Of a stretch of 64,000 nt of DNA, positions 23,501 to 32,820 are shown one piece after another. The stretch spans positions 248,001-312,000 of the forward strand of contig JAUIRK010001041.1 of the NCBI GenBank assembly GCA_030549495.1. The letters run 5' to 3'. Made by a program: the position numbers and the translations under genes. Below the pieces are notes generated by a model. It had not been told where the DNA came from. It saw only the letters and a program-made list of their open reading frames with translations, and ran no database searches. Source of the DNA: Nectonema munidae. Lineage: Eukaryota; Nematomorpha; Nectonematoida; Nectonematidae. Every line of letters starts with the position of its first letter. Position 1 is the stretch's first letter.

Positions 23501-24646
23501 AGGATGATTTTAATTCCTTTTGTGTTTTCAATATTTTTAGATAAAACAATTTTTCTGTAACAGTCACGATATGTTAGAAGCTTTAATTTATTGAAACCAA
23601 CAAAAAGATGCTTATATGCACCTCTCATATTTGTAAATCCAAGCCTTGAAGGTTTGAAGAAGCGAATAAAACAAAATGCTATGAAAATTAATATAGCGTA
23701 AATGCTCCTCCGGCTTGATCAATTGGTTTTTAAAGGTTCAAATTGGCACTAAGAATTTTCAAAATTTTTATTTGTTATTATATAAAATAATTTAGGAATT
23801 ACTTTATTCAAAAAATAAAATGAAAATTTTGAAGATCTATTTTAATCAAGTTAATCTACTAAAAAGTATATTTTTTACTAAGAAAGTTATATAATTTCAT
23901 TTGATAACATTGTTTCAAAAATTCTAATATTATATGACCTATGTTAAATTATGTTATTTATTATGCCCATATATCCTAATGTTAAATCCATTTGAAATAG
24001 TTGAAGCATCATAAAAAATGTAGGGAAATTAAAAGTCGATGAAAGAACAGATTTATTTTAAAATAATTAAAAAAAATTGACTTTCTTAGATATGAGTTTA
24101 GAGTTTGTGAATTAGAAAAAAAATTCTCGAGGTATTTAAAGTCTAAACCCCATAATAGCTCTAATAAATTTATAGCCAAAATTTAATGGTTGCTTCGAAA
24201 AAATTTTAATACAGAAAATAAATTTAAAAAAATGTTATAAAAAAAATTAGGTAAAGGGTAAAGAGCCCCCAACCTCCCAATTGAAAAGTCCTAGCTACGG
24301 GCCTGTCTTGGTACATATTTATTTGGAAATATTCGTCTCCTTTCTAAAAAAAATTCGTTCAACTGTGTTAGTATATAAATAATAAGAACACCCCAGCAAA
24401 ACATAAACATGCTCACGCAAGACATTATTTTTCTTACTCAAACTTCTTTGCACAGTTTCCAACGAAAATAATCACCACTTTTTAATTTTTCGCCTTCACA
24501 TTTGTATTTTAGAAAACTACATCATCATGCAATTTGGTCGCGTTTCTGATGATATCTTTACCATGGACTTCATGTATCCGTTTTGTGCGCTCCAGGCCTT
24601 TTGCATAGCGATCAGTAGCTTTGACAACAAACTTGCGTGTGAGTAA
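2555..24646 (+). CDS. TULP: Tubby-like protein (TUB/TULP family), nine coding exons
   Basis: Exons: 2555-2657, 4820-4944, 7878-8084, 8901-9013, 10451-10553, 10618-10716, 16797-16884, 17300-17383, 24513-24646. All introns are GT-AG, all phases agree, and the product is 351 aa. Residues from about 100 to 351 form a complete tubby domain: [10 protein letters not shown], then KCRITRDK (K116 and R118 match the PI(4,5)P2-binding K330/R332 of mouse TUB), [16 protein letters not shown], the signature around [14 protein letters not shown], and the ending FDNKLACE before TAA. Tubby proteins bind membrane phosphoinositides; TULP3 delivers receptors to cilia with IFT-A. Exons 1-2 (76 aa, low complexity, no recognisable IFT-A helix) are supported only by phase and splice sites, and an in-frame TAG lies two codons before the chosen ATG. 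Another N-terminal exon may be missed. A probable AATAAA lies near 24933. Confidence is high for exons 3-9 and about 0.6 for exons 1-2. Confidence 0.93.
3420..3697. mobile_element. hAT-type MITE (278 bp)
   Basis: Terminal inverted repeats CAGTGCCGGATTAACATAG (left) and CAGTTCCGGATCTACCATG (right, complement), with an AT-rich middle. Inner ends also pair (CTGCTACAGGCCC on both sides of the middle in the same orientation). The flanks CCCTATCT and CCCTCCAA agree only partly as an 8-bp target duplication. It lies in tubby intron 1. Confidence 0.75.
6120..6605. repeat. Minisatellite, unit about 25 bp
   Basis: About 19 copies of a unit built of TATATGTATATAGTG followed by 6-9 A and ATTT or ATGT. 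Variants replace ATTTATATG by ATTTAAATG near 6418-6505. No spacer diversity, so it is not CRISPR-like. In tubby intron 2. Confidence 0.97.
7712..7800 (-). mobile_element. tRNA-like SINE head
   Basis: On the minus strand: GAGCTGGTGGCATTGTGC, then AGACACCAGCGA and B box GGGTTCGATACC. It lies 78 bp upstream of tubby exon 3. It is a different head from the SINE at 25664. Confidence 0.65.
8668..8740 (+). mobile_element. tRNA-like SINE head
   Basis: GAGCTCCATGGTTGTTAGGG, then ACTTGAAGGTCAGGGGTTCG with B box GGTTCGATTCC, then CATGGCTTTC. Acceptor pairing is weak. It lies in tubby intron 3. Confidence 0.62.
10861..11127. mobile_element. Two piggyBac-type MITEs in tandem sharing one TTAA
   Basis: Copy A is 10861-10990 and copy B is 10995-11127. 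Each begins CCCATTAAGTCC and ends with a complement ending GGG, and TTAA stands at 10857, 10991 and 11128. Copies are about 130 bp and very similar (ATGCTCCC, TTTGGGAACATAAGTAATTT, two or three CGTCTGC/CGTCTGA words). TTAA targets with CCC ends are the hallmark of piggyBac-class elements. They lie in the tubby intron after exon 6. Confidence 0.88.
11140..13065. other. Tubby intron 6, AT-rich part
   Basis: No exon, terminal repeat or RNA found between the tandem MITEs and the piggyBac pseudogene. Inverted TTAAGCTTAATTA words occur at about 12912 and 12946, of no known meaning. Confidence 0.5.
13070..14480 (+). pseudogene. piggyBac transposase pseudogene
   Basis: The first part (13070-13423) reads as the N-terminal half of a piggyBac transposase: [10 protein letters not shown], then [11 protein letters not shown] and [11 protein letters not shown]. 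About 13580-13680 contains [16 protein letters not shown], the strongly conserved block around the first catalytic Asp. About 14050-14260 reads [18 protein letters not shown], then [16 protein letters not shown], matching the third catalytic region. The end at 14349-14460 has [17 protein letters not shown], the cysteine-rich C-terminal finger. Frames change several times and stops interrupt them, so it cannot encode a transposase. It lies in the tubby intron before exon 7. TTAA-flanked MITEs elsewhere in the window would suit this enzyme family, but identity of the ends has not been shown. Confidence 0.9.
14755..15060 (+). mobile_element. LINE fragment (endonuclease-RT linker)
   Basis: Translation of about 14765-15040 gives [18 protein letters not shown], then [17 protein letters not shown] and [13 protein letters not shown]. 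This is the linker between the APE endonuclease and reverse transcriptase of non-LTR elements (dW..v, then pWfn.ei, then k..Ly.kyrks). No catalytic motif is included. It directly follows the piggyBac pseudogene; which element inserted into which is not clear. Possible further RT remnants continue to about 15330 but are too decayed to bound. Confidence 0.7.
16168..16245. mobile_element. Internally deleted piggyBac-type MITE (78 bp)
   Basis: TTAA at 16164-16167 and 16246-16249 flanks CCCATTAAGTCCCAATGCTC at the left end and a right half like that of copy B at 10995-11127 (TAGATATCGTCTGATTTCTA). About 50 bp of the middle is missing relative to the 130-bp copies. Confidence 0.85.
16427..16512. 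mobile_element. Single end of a Tigger-like element
   Basis: TA then CAGTGAGGAATCGTTATAAC, GCGGTAGCCGGGGTCC and repeated GCGTTATAA words. The opposite end was not found. Confidence 0.5.
18399..22300 (-). mobile_element. CR1-group LINE, nearly full length
   Basis: Read on the minus strand. The end of ORF1 lies near 22130-21867 with a gag-like zinc knuckle ([14 protein letters not shown], a CX2CX4HX4C) and further Cys/His pairs. Its TAA (21869-21867) overlaps the ORF2 start ATG at 21877, as in termination-reinitiation. ORF2 begins with an APE endonuclease ([25 protein letters not shown]; the SDH motif in ALSDHFPI), then reverse transcriptase: [57 protein letters not shown], and catalytic MYADD. 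The C-terminal thumb region follows to 18893. ORF2 is dead: at least one stop near 20362 and frame shifts near 20440, 19860 and 19310. The 3' end carries AATAAA and a (TTAC)n tail, (AAGT)n at 18399-18425 on the + strand. The FDLSxAFD and YSTE motifs favour the CR1/Daphne/Crack group; exact clade not settled. It sits in the last tubby intron, antisense to the gene. Confidence 0.93.
22912..23042 (+). mobile_element. tRNA-derived SINE, copy 1
   Basis: The head has a B box (GGGTTCGATCC) preceded by GGTTGGTTAGATGCCGG and CTCAAGGTC. The body CTTTCCTCATAGTTCGATAC and a short tail follow. The same head and body occur at 25664-25820 (reverse) and 57887-58034. Confidence 0.85.
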
Positions 24647-25068
24647 AAGCATTCCAAATTACACACGGCTCACTCTACCCCAGACAAAATTACCTTGTGT
24701 TTCAATGAAATTTTTATCTTTTGAAATTGACCCAAACATCATTCAACTCCCAGCCTTATATCATTTATCATGTTACGTACCTTATTTACACTTTTTTATT
24801 TGTAAAAGTATATTTATGCCTATTTTTAAATTTTTGAAATTGTGTTTTTTCGCGATCTCATTTTCTATATGATTTCACAATATATTTTCAATAGTTTATT
24901 CGTATTACTTTTGCAAACAACTTCCTTACAAAAATAAATAAATAAATAAATTTATTTCCTTAATAATTTCCTCTTTTTTTGGGTTTTAAATTTGTCACAG
25001 TGTTGTGATGAAAGGATGTGAGAAAAAAGAATTATTTGAAAACAAAATGTACAAATCCTTTGGAACTC

Positions 25069-25206
25069 TATAGTGAAATCTGTTTACAACGAAGCCGAGA
25101 TAATAAAATTTCGCATATAACGAAACAATTTGCTTGTTTTGTCCAAATCTTTTTATTATATTTGAATTACCAACGAAGTCGTCTATAACGAAATTTCGGC
25201 TATAGT
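25069..25206. mobile_element. Palindromic MITE of Tigger-like type (138 bp)
   Basis: Starts TATAGTGAAATCTGTTTACA and ends ATAACGAAATTTCGGCTATA; TATAACGAA and ACGAAG occur on both arms. Short ORFs crossing it are by-products. Confidence 0.65.
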
Positions 25207-25663
25207 TCACTAATTTCCTAGCCACTTAAAGTCATTATAAATTAATCTTGTATAACTAATATTTCTTTCTCACAAATTCTTGTACCGTATTAACAAATTC
25301 ATATTTCATTATTCATCGTTTTAACAAATTTTAAAAGTAAAATAAAAAAATAGTTTATATCGAAATAGTCTGTGGTGATCATCGCACAGACGTTGTTAAA
25401 GACATGTAATAATTTTTATTTATCACTTATGTTCAATAATTTTGATTTACATGTCTAGCGTATGCTTATTACACTATATGTTATACAAAGTGTTTATTTT
25501 TAAAATGAACACGTGTTTTATTCCACATTTTTGTCTGTTTTATGTTCTTCTTGATATAACTAACTAAAATTAGCGCCCCATGGTATAGTTCTTTATAAGC
25601 AAATTTTGCTGTATTAATCATTTAACAAAAATCTGAGTGAATATTTGAGCTATAATTTTTAAT

Positions 25664-25820
25664 AAGGTACATTATGGTGTTTTCATCGAGAAGGTACACT
25701 TGCGCCTCTTGTACCCAACTATGAGGAAAGTAAGCTTGATGTGGGATCGAACCCAAGACCTTCAGGTATCGAAACCCGATATCTAACAAACCTTAGTCAC
25801 GCCCCCTCTAAAGGTACCTT
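25664..25820 (-). mobile_element. tRNA-derived SINE, copy 2
   Basis: Read in reverse it starts AAGGTACCTTTAGAGGGGGC, then GTTAGATATCGGGTTTCGAT, the B box GGGTTCGATCCC, CTTTCCTCATAG and an end near ATAATGTACCTT. It is the most complete copy, about 157 bp. Confidence 0.87.
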
Positions 25821-25829
25821 GGGTTGTTT

Positions 25830-27360
25830 TCATCATATCATTTATAGTATAATTTTTTATAAGTAAATATTTCTAACAAAATTTTTATATAAATGTAAAT
25901 AAGGTGCGGAAGTGTCATTGTTTGGATTTTGTTACAAGTTAATTTAAATTAAAAGAAACATTTAGTAAAGTTTCAAATTATTTTATTCAAAAAAAGAGCC
26001 TCATCAAATGACTTCAAGTGAATAAATTACTTAAGGATCGATGATATGATGCTTTGTAACCAATGTTTTAGGGTTTGTACTATTATATACAAATCAAACA
26101 TCATAAGGGGAGTGGAAAGTTGATATTTTAAAGTATTGTGTAGAAGACTTTAAAATCACTAAAAGGTATAGATGGATTAAATACAAATTTTTCTATAAAT
26201 CAAATACGTATAGTTTCGGATCCCAAAATTGAAAAACAAATACATTCATTCTTGAATCTAAAAAATAGAAATATTGCCACCTATTTTAATAACTAAAGAA
26301 ACGGATCACACACACTCGCTCACTTGCACAGCTAAATTTACACACCTCACAAATTGGTAAATGTAAGTACAAAACAATTTTTATGAAATGAAATAGAATG
26401 ATTGAACAGAGAAGAAAATTTTGGATATAAAGGAGTAATATAGAGTTGAATAGCAGACAAGGTAATGAATAAAGAAATTAAATATGAAAAAAGACTTTTG
26501 ATTTGACCGTCCAAACAAAACCATTACGTATGAAGTTTTCATATTCGATTTATGTGTAAAATTTGATCTATTAGATAAGTTCGCACATGAAAATGCCAGA
26601 TAATTGTTCAAAAGGAAAAACTAATCATGTAAAATAAAGATATATAAAGTTGAAAAGTTAAAGGTTTATATCGAAATTATATAATTACACTTTATGCCCA
26701 TTGCCCCATTTTCAAGATCAAATGTGCAGTTTCTTTTACTTAAAGAAGAAGATAATCTTTCAGAACTATAAAATAAAAAAAAGTTTTAAGAAAGATAAGA
26801 TTTTTAATTTAGCAAAACTCATATTTTCTCATAAGAACACATTTTCAATTTTTAACATAACTCTAATAATACATTTTAGTAGGTTTATTTGACATTTATT
26901 TAAGTCTTAGAAGTTAGCTTTTTTTTCTAGACTTCTAGAATTATGCATTAAAATTGTAACATATTTACCTCTACTCCTCACCCCAATTAATAGCAAAACT
27001 TAAAAAGACGCAAAAATCTTCCACTGCTAGACAATCGATAAAAAAAATACAACTATTTTTTCTCTTTTTCATTATATAAGAAAAGGAACACTATCAAAAG
27101 CATTTTAGTTTAAAAGTCCACAATTATAATGAATTATTTAAATGAATTGTTTGTTCTATTTATTAATTTTTTTTAAGCAATAGAAATCTAATATACGGAT
27201 ATCTTGGCTTTTAATTTCTGTACCATGTAATATATTTTTTTTATTTACAACTTATGAAATTGTTTTTATTGCAATAAAATTTTCAAAAGGATTTTTTTGT
27301 GTCTATACTATTAACTTCATCCTCTAGTGTAGTCAGTGAGATTTAAAAATGAAAAAACTG
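25830..27360. other. Intergenic AT-rich DNA between tubby and the array element
   Basis: Only simple AT-rich sequence and short ORFs without recognisable motifs. Confidence 0.5.
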
Positions 27361-27475
27361 TTAACCCTATTAGTGCTGGGCAAAATTTGTACGCTCAAGT
27401 GCCCCCCCCCCATTTTTCTCAGAGATTAATAAGTTTTTATAAATATTTTTAATGTTACATATATATTTCAAATAT

Positions 27476-28330
27476 GCTGAATTCAGTGGTGATATTCATT
27501 TTTTTATGAAAATCAATCAAACCTGTCAAAAAATTTATCTAAATGTGACAGCTCATCTCAAAAAGGAACTTTTTATATAAATAAGTATATAAAGTTTTTT
27601 ACACATGTATACCCATTTTCAAGTAAGCTGAATTCAGTGGTGATATTCATTTTTTATGAAAATCAATCAAACCTGTCAAAAAATTTATCTAAATGTGACA
27701 GCTCATCTCAAAAAGGAACTTTTTATCTAAATAAGTATATAAAGTTTTTTACACATGTATACCCATTTTCAAGTAAGCTGAATTCAGTGGTGATATTCAT
27801 TTTTTATGAAAATCAATCAAACCTGTCAAAAAATTGATCTAAATGTAACAGCCCATCTCAAAAAGAAACTTTTTATCTAAATAAGTATATAAAGTTTTTT
27901 ACACATGTATACCCATTTTCAAATATGCTGAATTCAGTGGTGATATTCATTTTTTATGAAAATCATTCAAACCTGTCAAAAAAGTGATTTATATATGACA
28001 ACTCATCTCAAAAAAGAAACTTTTTATCTAAATAATTATATAATGTTTTTTACACACATATACCCATTTTCAAGTAGGCTGTGTTTACTGGTTATATTCC
28101 TTTTTTTTTATATAAAAAATTAGTCAAACCTGACAAAATAATTTAAATATTACAGCCCATGTCAAAATTAAAATTTTGATTCTTTTAAAGTTTTTTATAC
28201 ATTTCAAGTATGCAGAATTTAATGGTGATGTTCATTTTTTTTATGAAATCAATAAAATCTGTCAAAAAATCGATTAAACCTGTAAATCAATTTCAAATAT
28301 ATAAACATAAAAATAACTTCTACTTGCAGT
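27476..28330. repeat. Tandem array, monomer about 150 bp (array 1)
   Basis: GCTGAATTCAGTGGTGATAT recurs at 27476, 27627, 27777 and 27927, a spacing of 150-151 bp. Degenerate copies begin near 28078 and 28211. The first four units are very alike; the last two are diverged and shortened. A 66-aa ORF inside simply spans one period. Confidence 0.95.
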
Positions 28331-29349
28331 ATCCAATTTTCTTAATTTATTTAATAAACCAACTTTAGGTGTTTAATCACTCAAAATATTTTATTCTACA
28401 GTAACTTATGTAACTCCATAGGACCTCTATCTTTTCGGCTACAAATTCGTTATCGGCTCGTAGTCTCTACGTCATATTATAATTTACAGTATGTAATTTT
28501 GGTATTCATTCTATGATGATCCTTTTTTGGTAGCTCTTTTTTCATTAGAAATTTATATTCTTCAATGTGTGCTCGAAAATTTTTTTATAAGGATAAAATT
28601 ACTTTTTTCCTCTCTCAAAGCATTCTGATTAAAGAATCTTCTTGATGATCTTAGACTTTTTTTTATCAATATCGTGTATTTTATTATCAGGCCTGAATAT
28701 TTGTCAACCAATCTTATTTCATAGGATTTTTTCTGATGAATCATTTGTGATGTTGATTGTTCAATTACAAAAAGTTGTCAATAAAAAATTATCTCTTTGA
28801 CACAAGAGGAAAAAGATGGACAAATTCAATTTAAATTAAAAATATTTTGATAGTGACTAAATTCTCACATATTGGCACCTGTGCCATTTTTGATAAATCT
28901 GACCTATTCTAAATTTTCAGATTTCCTACCCATCTTAGCTAAATGTTAACTGTAATCCTAGATGATAAGCTATAGATTTAAATATTTTTCATTTGTAAAA
29001 GAGGAACTGTTTTTTCACAGTCAAAATCTTTTTTGAAGCATCTAATATTATATAATTAAACCACTTCCTATTAGAACATTGTAGATCTTTCATTTAGTCA
29101 AGATACATATTTTTTTTAATTATTTGTTTTGATCACATGTTCTCTTTTCAATTAGTTTTCAACTTGGTTCCTTCTCTCATACAAATTTTCAAAAGATTTT
29201 ATAATACGTTTTATTTTTTTTTAATAAATATTTCATACCTAAGATGATTGTAGAAAGTATTATAAGCCAAAATATACAAAAAAAAAGTATATTTTTACTA
29301 TATACCTAATATGCAGCCATTTTTTGAAATTTTTTTACAGAACTGTTTT

Positions 29350-30650
29350 TCAGGCATACATTACTAATTCAATTGCCACTTCGAGATATTTTTTAACCGT
29401 ATTATCCAAAATCCAGTACAGAAATAAAATAAGCATAGTCGATTTGGTATAAAACAGATATTTTATTTTTTTGAAAATATTTTTGAAAACAGTATCTAGA
29501 AGTAAACCGCAAATCTTATTCAAGCTTTCAGATATTTTAAAACCATAAATGCCAAACCTGAGTCCAAAAATGAAACCAGCATCTTCCATTTGGCATAAAA
29601 ACACATATTTTATTTAGCTTTCAAAAATATTTCTGCAGACATTAGACGTAAATCGAAAATTTATTGACACTTTCAGACATTTAAAATCTTTAAATGCAAA
29701 AAATGATTACAGAAATAAAAATTATCATGGTCAAATTGGTATAAAAACATAAATTTCATGTAAAATTAGAGAGAATATTTTGGGATATAGTTTTCAAACA
29801 TAAACCGCAAATTTGATTGACACTAGCAGTAAAACCTCTAAATGCGAAAACTGTGTTCAGAAATGAAATCATCATGATATATTTGCTATAAAAACAAATT
29901 ATAGAACTAAACGCAAATTTAATTGATATTTATGTGTATTTTCAAATTCAAACTGCAAAAATTGAGTCCATAAATGAAACTAGCATGGTTGATTTGGTAT
30001 AAAAACATATATTTAATTGTAAAATTTGAATGAATGTTCTTGGAGACAATTTTTAGAAGTAAACCGCAAATTTGATTAATACTTATAGGTATTTCCAAAT
30101 CCTAAATGTAAAAAATGAGTTCAAAAATGAAAACAGCATGATCGATTTGGTATAAAAACAAATATTTCATGTAAAATTTATAGAATATTTTGGAGATAGC
30201 TTTTAGAAGTAAACCGCAAATTTTGACTGATATTTTAAAACCTCTAAATGTGAAAAATGAGTTCAGAAATGAAAACAGCATGGTTGATTTGGTATAAAAC
30301 ATATATTTCATTGTAAAATTTGAATGAATGTATTTGGAGATAATTTTTAGAAGTAAATCGCAAATTTAATGAACACTTATAGGTATTTTCAGATCCTAAA
30401 CGTAAAAAATTAGTCCAGAAATGAAACCAGCATGTCCGATTTAGTATAACACATATGTTTTTATGTAAAATGTGAAGGAATGTTTTTGGAGACAATTTTC
30501 AGAAGTAAACCGCAAATTTGATTAACACATATAGGTATTTTCATATCCTAAATGTTAAAAATGAGTTCAGAAATGAAAACAGCATGACCGATTTAGTATG
30601 AAAACATATATTTTATGTAAAATTTGAAAGTATATTTTATTAGATATATT
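29350..30650. repeat. Tandem array, monomer about 150 bp (array 2)
   Basis: The landmark AAACCGCAAATTTGATT, in variants, appears near 29504, 29650, 29802, 29909, 30061, 30211, 30354 and 30506. Spacing is mostly 143-152 bp with one 107-bp unit. A second landmark, CAGCATGGTCGATTTGGTAT, lies at a constant offset. Units are more diverged than in array 1 and I see no clear sequence similarity between the two arrays on either strand. Confidence 0.92.
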
Positions 30651-31019
30651 TTTGATCAATCAAAATTTTGATTGACATTTTCTAAAAAGTAGCCATGATT
30701 ATTGAAAAAATTAAATATATAAAGTGTTATGCGTTCTAAACTGTATATAATTATAAATTTTCAGGGTATTATATAATATAGATCCTAAGTTATAATGTTA
30801 AGTACAGATAATGTCAAAATTTTATGAAAAATAAAAAATTTTTATTTTGATTGACAGTTTTGGACATGAAGGGGTCATTCAACTACCATGAAAATGGTTT
30901 CAAAAGATGCAGCTAGCGATTTTAGGAAAAGTCACAAAATTTGAAGGGATATGATTCAGCCAATTTTCTACAATTAATTTTTTAGCCAAGGGAGGGGGGG
31001 TGTGTTATACGCTTGAGTA

Positions 31020-32440
31020 TGAGGACTAAGAAACGTAGCCGACTCAATATTTCATGTGACACTCAAACTTAAACTTAAATATTTCTGTGCACTGTAATGC
31101 ACAGTTAGTCATCTCCTCACACTCAAAAAGCAAAGTAAGCATAACATATGATTTGCATTTATTATTTTGCTCTATCTTTAATATATAGAGCCCATATCTG
31201 GTTATATTCCTATGCAGTTCGTTATGTAACTGGGAAAATAGAAGATATCTTATATTGCCGGGTGAAAATTGAATTGGGTAATTTATAATTCCTAAACTGC
31301 ATTTAGGTTAATCACTTCGCAAAAGCTTATAGCATGCATCTTATTTAATTATACGATGTACGAAGTGAAATTTTTTCTCTAAAATTGAAGCTTTCTTTTG
31401 AATTATTGTATAACATGATAATCCCTCTAATCTCTGATAATGATCTTGGCTGAGCTGGAACGGCTAGAAACCGGGTCTGGGGGTTGTGGATAGTCGAACG
31501 GCCATCAGATATGGTGGTTAGCTGCGACATAAGCAAGCTTAGTTTGATGAATAATTAGCCCCCCCCCCCCTCCAACAAACAGCGATGACATAACGAGACG
31601 GAATAGTAGATTAGGTGACTCCTTTCTACAAGTTAAAATGCTCCATGTTAAAAACGATGCCGTGACAAGGCGAGTAAGACAGCCTTCAAATAAGCCTAGT
31701 TACTCCAGCCTTGCATTTAGTCAAATTAGACAAAGGCTAGGTCCGTAGCTTAGAAATACTTTAATTGGAGATCTCACCACGTAATATCATGGTAAATTAG
31801 AAAACAAACTCTGGCGATCTATCGTTGCCCACGTCCAAATAGTTACGGCAGATAAAGTAAATTTAGATTCATCTTTGTTGTGATAAAGCTCTTCTTTCCT
31901 GTCTTTATATCTATTAATATCTGTTGTTAACTATAGTGATCAAAAAACAATCTTAATGTCTTTTTATTACATATATTATATATTTTATACATATATTTTC
32001 CTGTTGATTAAAACTTGTTGACATCTTCTGACAATATATAATCATATAATGGATGTCAATATTAGGGTAATCATCTCAGCGGCTTCTAGCCTTTTGATAA
32101 CCCAAAGTGACACAGCTTAAATCAACATTTATGTCTTCTACATCGCAAGTGAAATTTAAAGTTATTGCAATTTATATTTTTTTCATTCATTTATCTTATT
32201 TTTTCTTGTGTTTACTTGAATAAATTTCTTTCTTTCTTTAATGTCTTTTTATATTTAATAAAAATTTTACTGGCTATTCATTTCTTTTATATGAGCGTGT
32301 ATTATAAAACTTTGATCATAAAAGACTAACATTATATTTAATTGATTGATGTTGACGCGGCATATAGATTATAAAAAAACCGAAGGCTAGCTTGAAGCTT
32401 AACAAAATTAATAAGTTTAAAAATTTAATAATATCAAGAT
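31020..32440. other. Intergenic stretch, unassigned, partly less AT-rich
   Basis: 31430-31870 is noticeably richer in G and C than its surroundings (AACGGCTAGAAACCGGGTC, a run of 12 C at 31559, GCGAGTAAGACAGCC). AATAAA occurs near 32219. No frame is convincing and no terminal repeats were found; it may be an old inserted element. Confidence 0.35.
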
Positions 32441-32464
32441 GGTGTTTGTACTAATACATTTTAA

Positions 32465-32588
32465 CCCTTATTTTAGCCTTTATTGGATTTCTTATCCCAT
32501 TTATGTACAATGCTTCTTTAAAGAAACGCAGACGATAGCTTTTTTCATTGTAAATAATATGAATTTTAAAAATCGTCTGCGCGGGGAG
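32465..32588. mobile_element. Probable piggyBac-type MITE
   Basis: TTAA at 32461 and 32589; the left end is CCCTTATTTTAGCC, the right end CGCGGGGAG. It contains GCAGACGAT and ATCGTCTGC in opposite orientation. The ends match poorly, so it may be an old or separate subfamily. It lies about 230 bp upstream of the first RILPL exon. Confidence 0.55.
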
Positions 32589-32820
32589 TTAAGATTGAAA
32601 AAGTCAGATAAAAGACGTATTTTACAACAAGTAAAAAGCAAATAATCAGGACTTTCTATATAGTTATAACCGCAACATCATGCTTTTATTTTATTATTTA
32701 ATTTGTAAAATGTTTTTCTCTTCCTAGTGAGTAAAATGTTTGACAGAGAATTTTTTAACTTTTTTTTTACGAAATTTATTCAGCATCCTTGAAAAAAATT
32801 AATTTATTTTTAATATAAAT

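Larger units (their letters stand above)
27365..31000. mobile_element. TTAA-ended non-autonomous element with two internal tandem arrays
   Basis: Starts at TTAA (27361-27364) with CCCTATTAGTGCTGGG. Contains a 150-bp array (27476-28330), a spacer (28330-29340), a second 150-bp array of unrelated sequence (29350-30650) and a tail (30650-30975). A partial second copy in reverse orientation at 51428-51875 begins TTAA-CCCTATTTGTTCCTGG. It includes the tail and one monomer of the second array, which shows that tail and array belong to one element. The right terminus here is not recognisable; it diverges near 30975 where a C/G-rich tract follows. TTAA and CCC suggest the piggyBac superfamily, but no transposase is inside. 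MITE-like elements with central satellite arrays are known in other animals (Helitron-like elements of bivalves and Drosophila, for example). Confidence 0.6.

Noticed and set aside
27637-27837. 66-aa ORF with internal repeat
   Set aside because: Simply spans a 150-bp satellite period.
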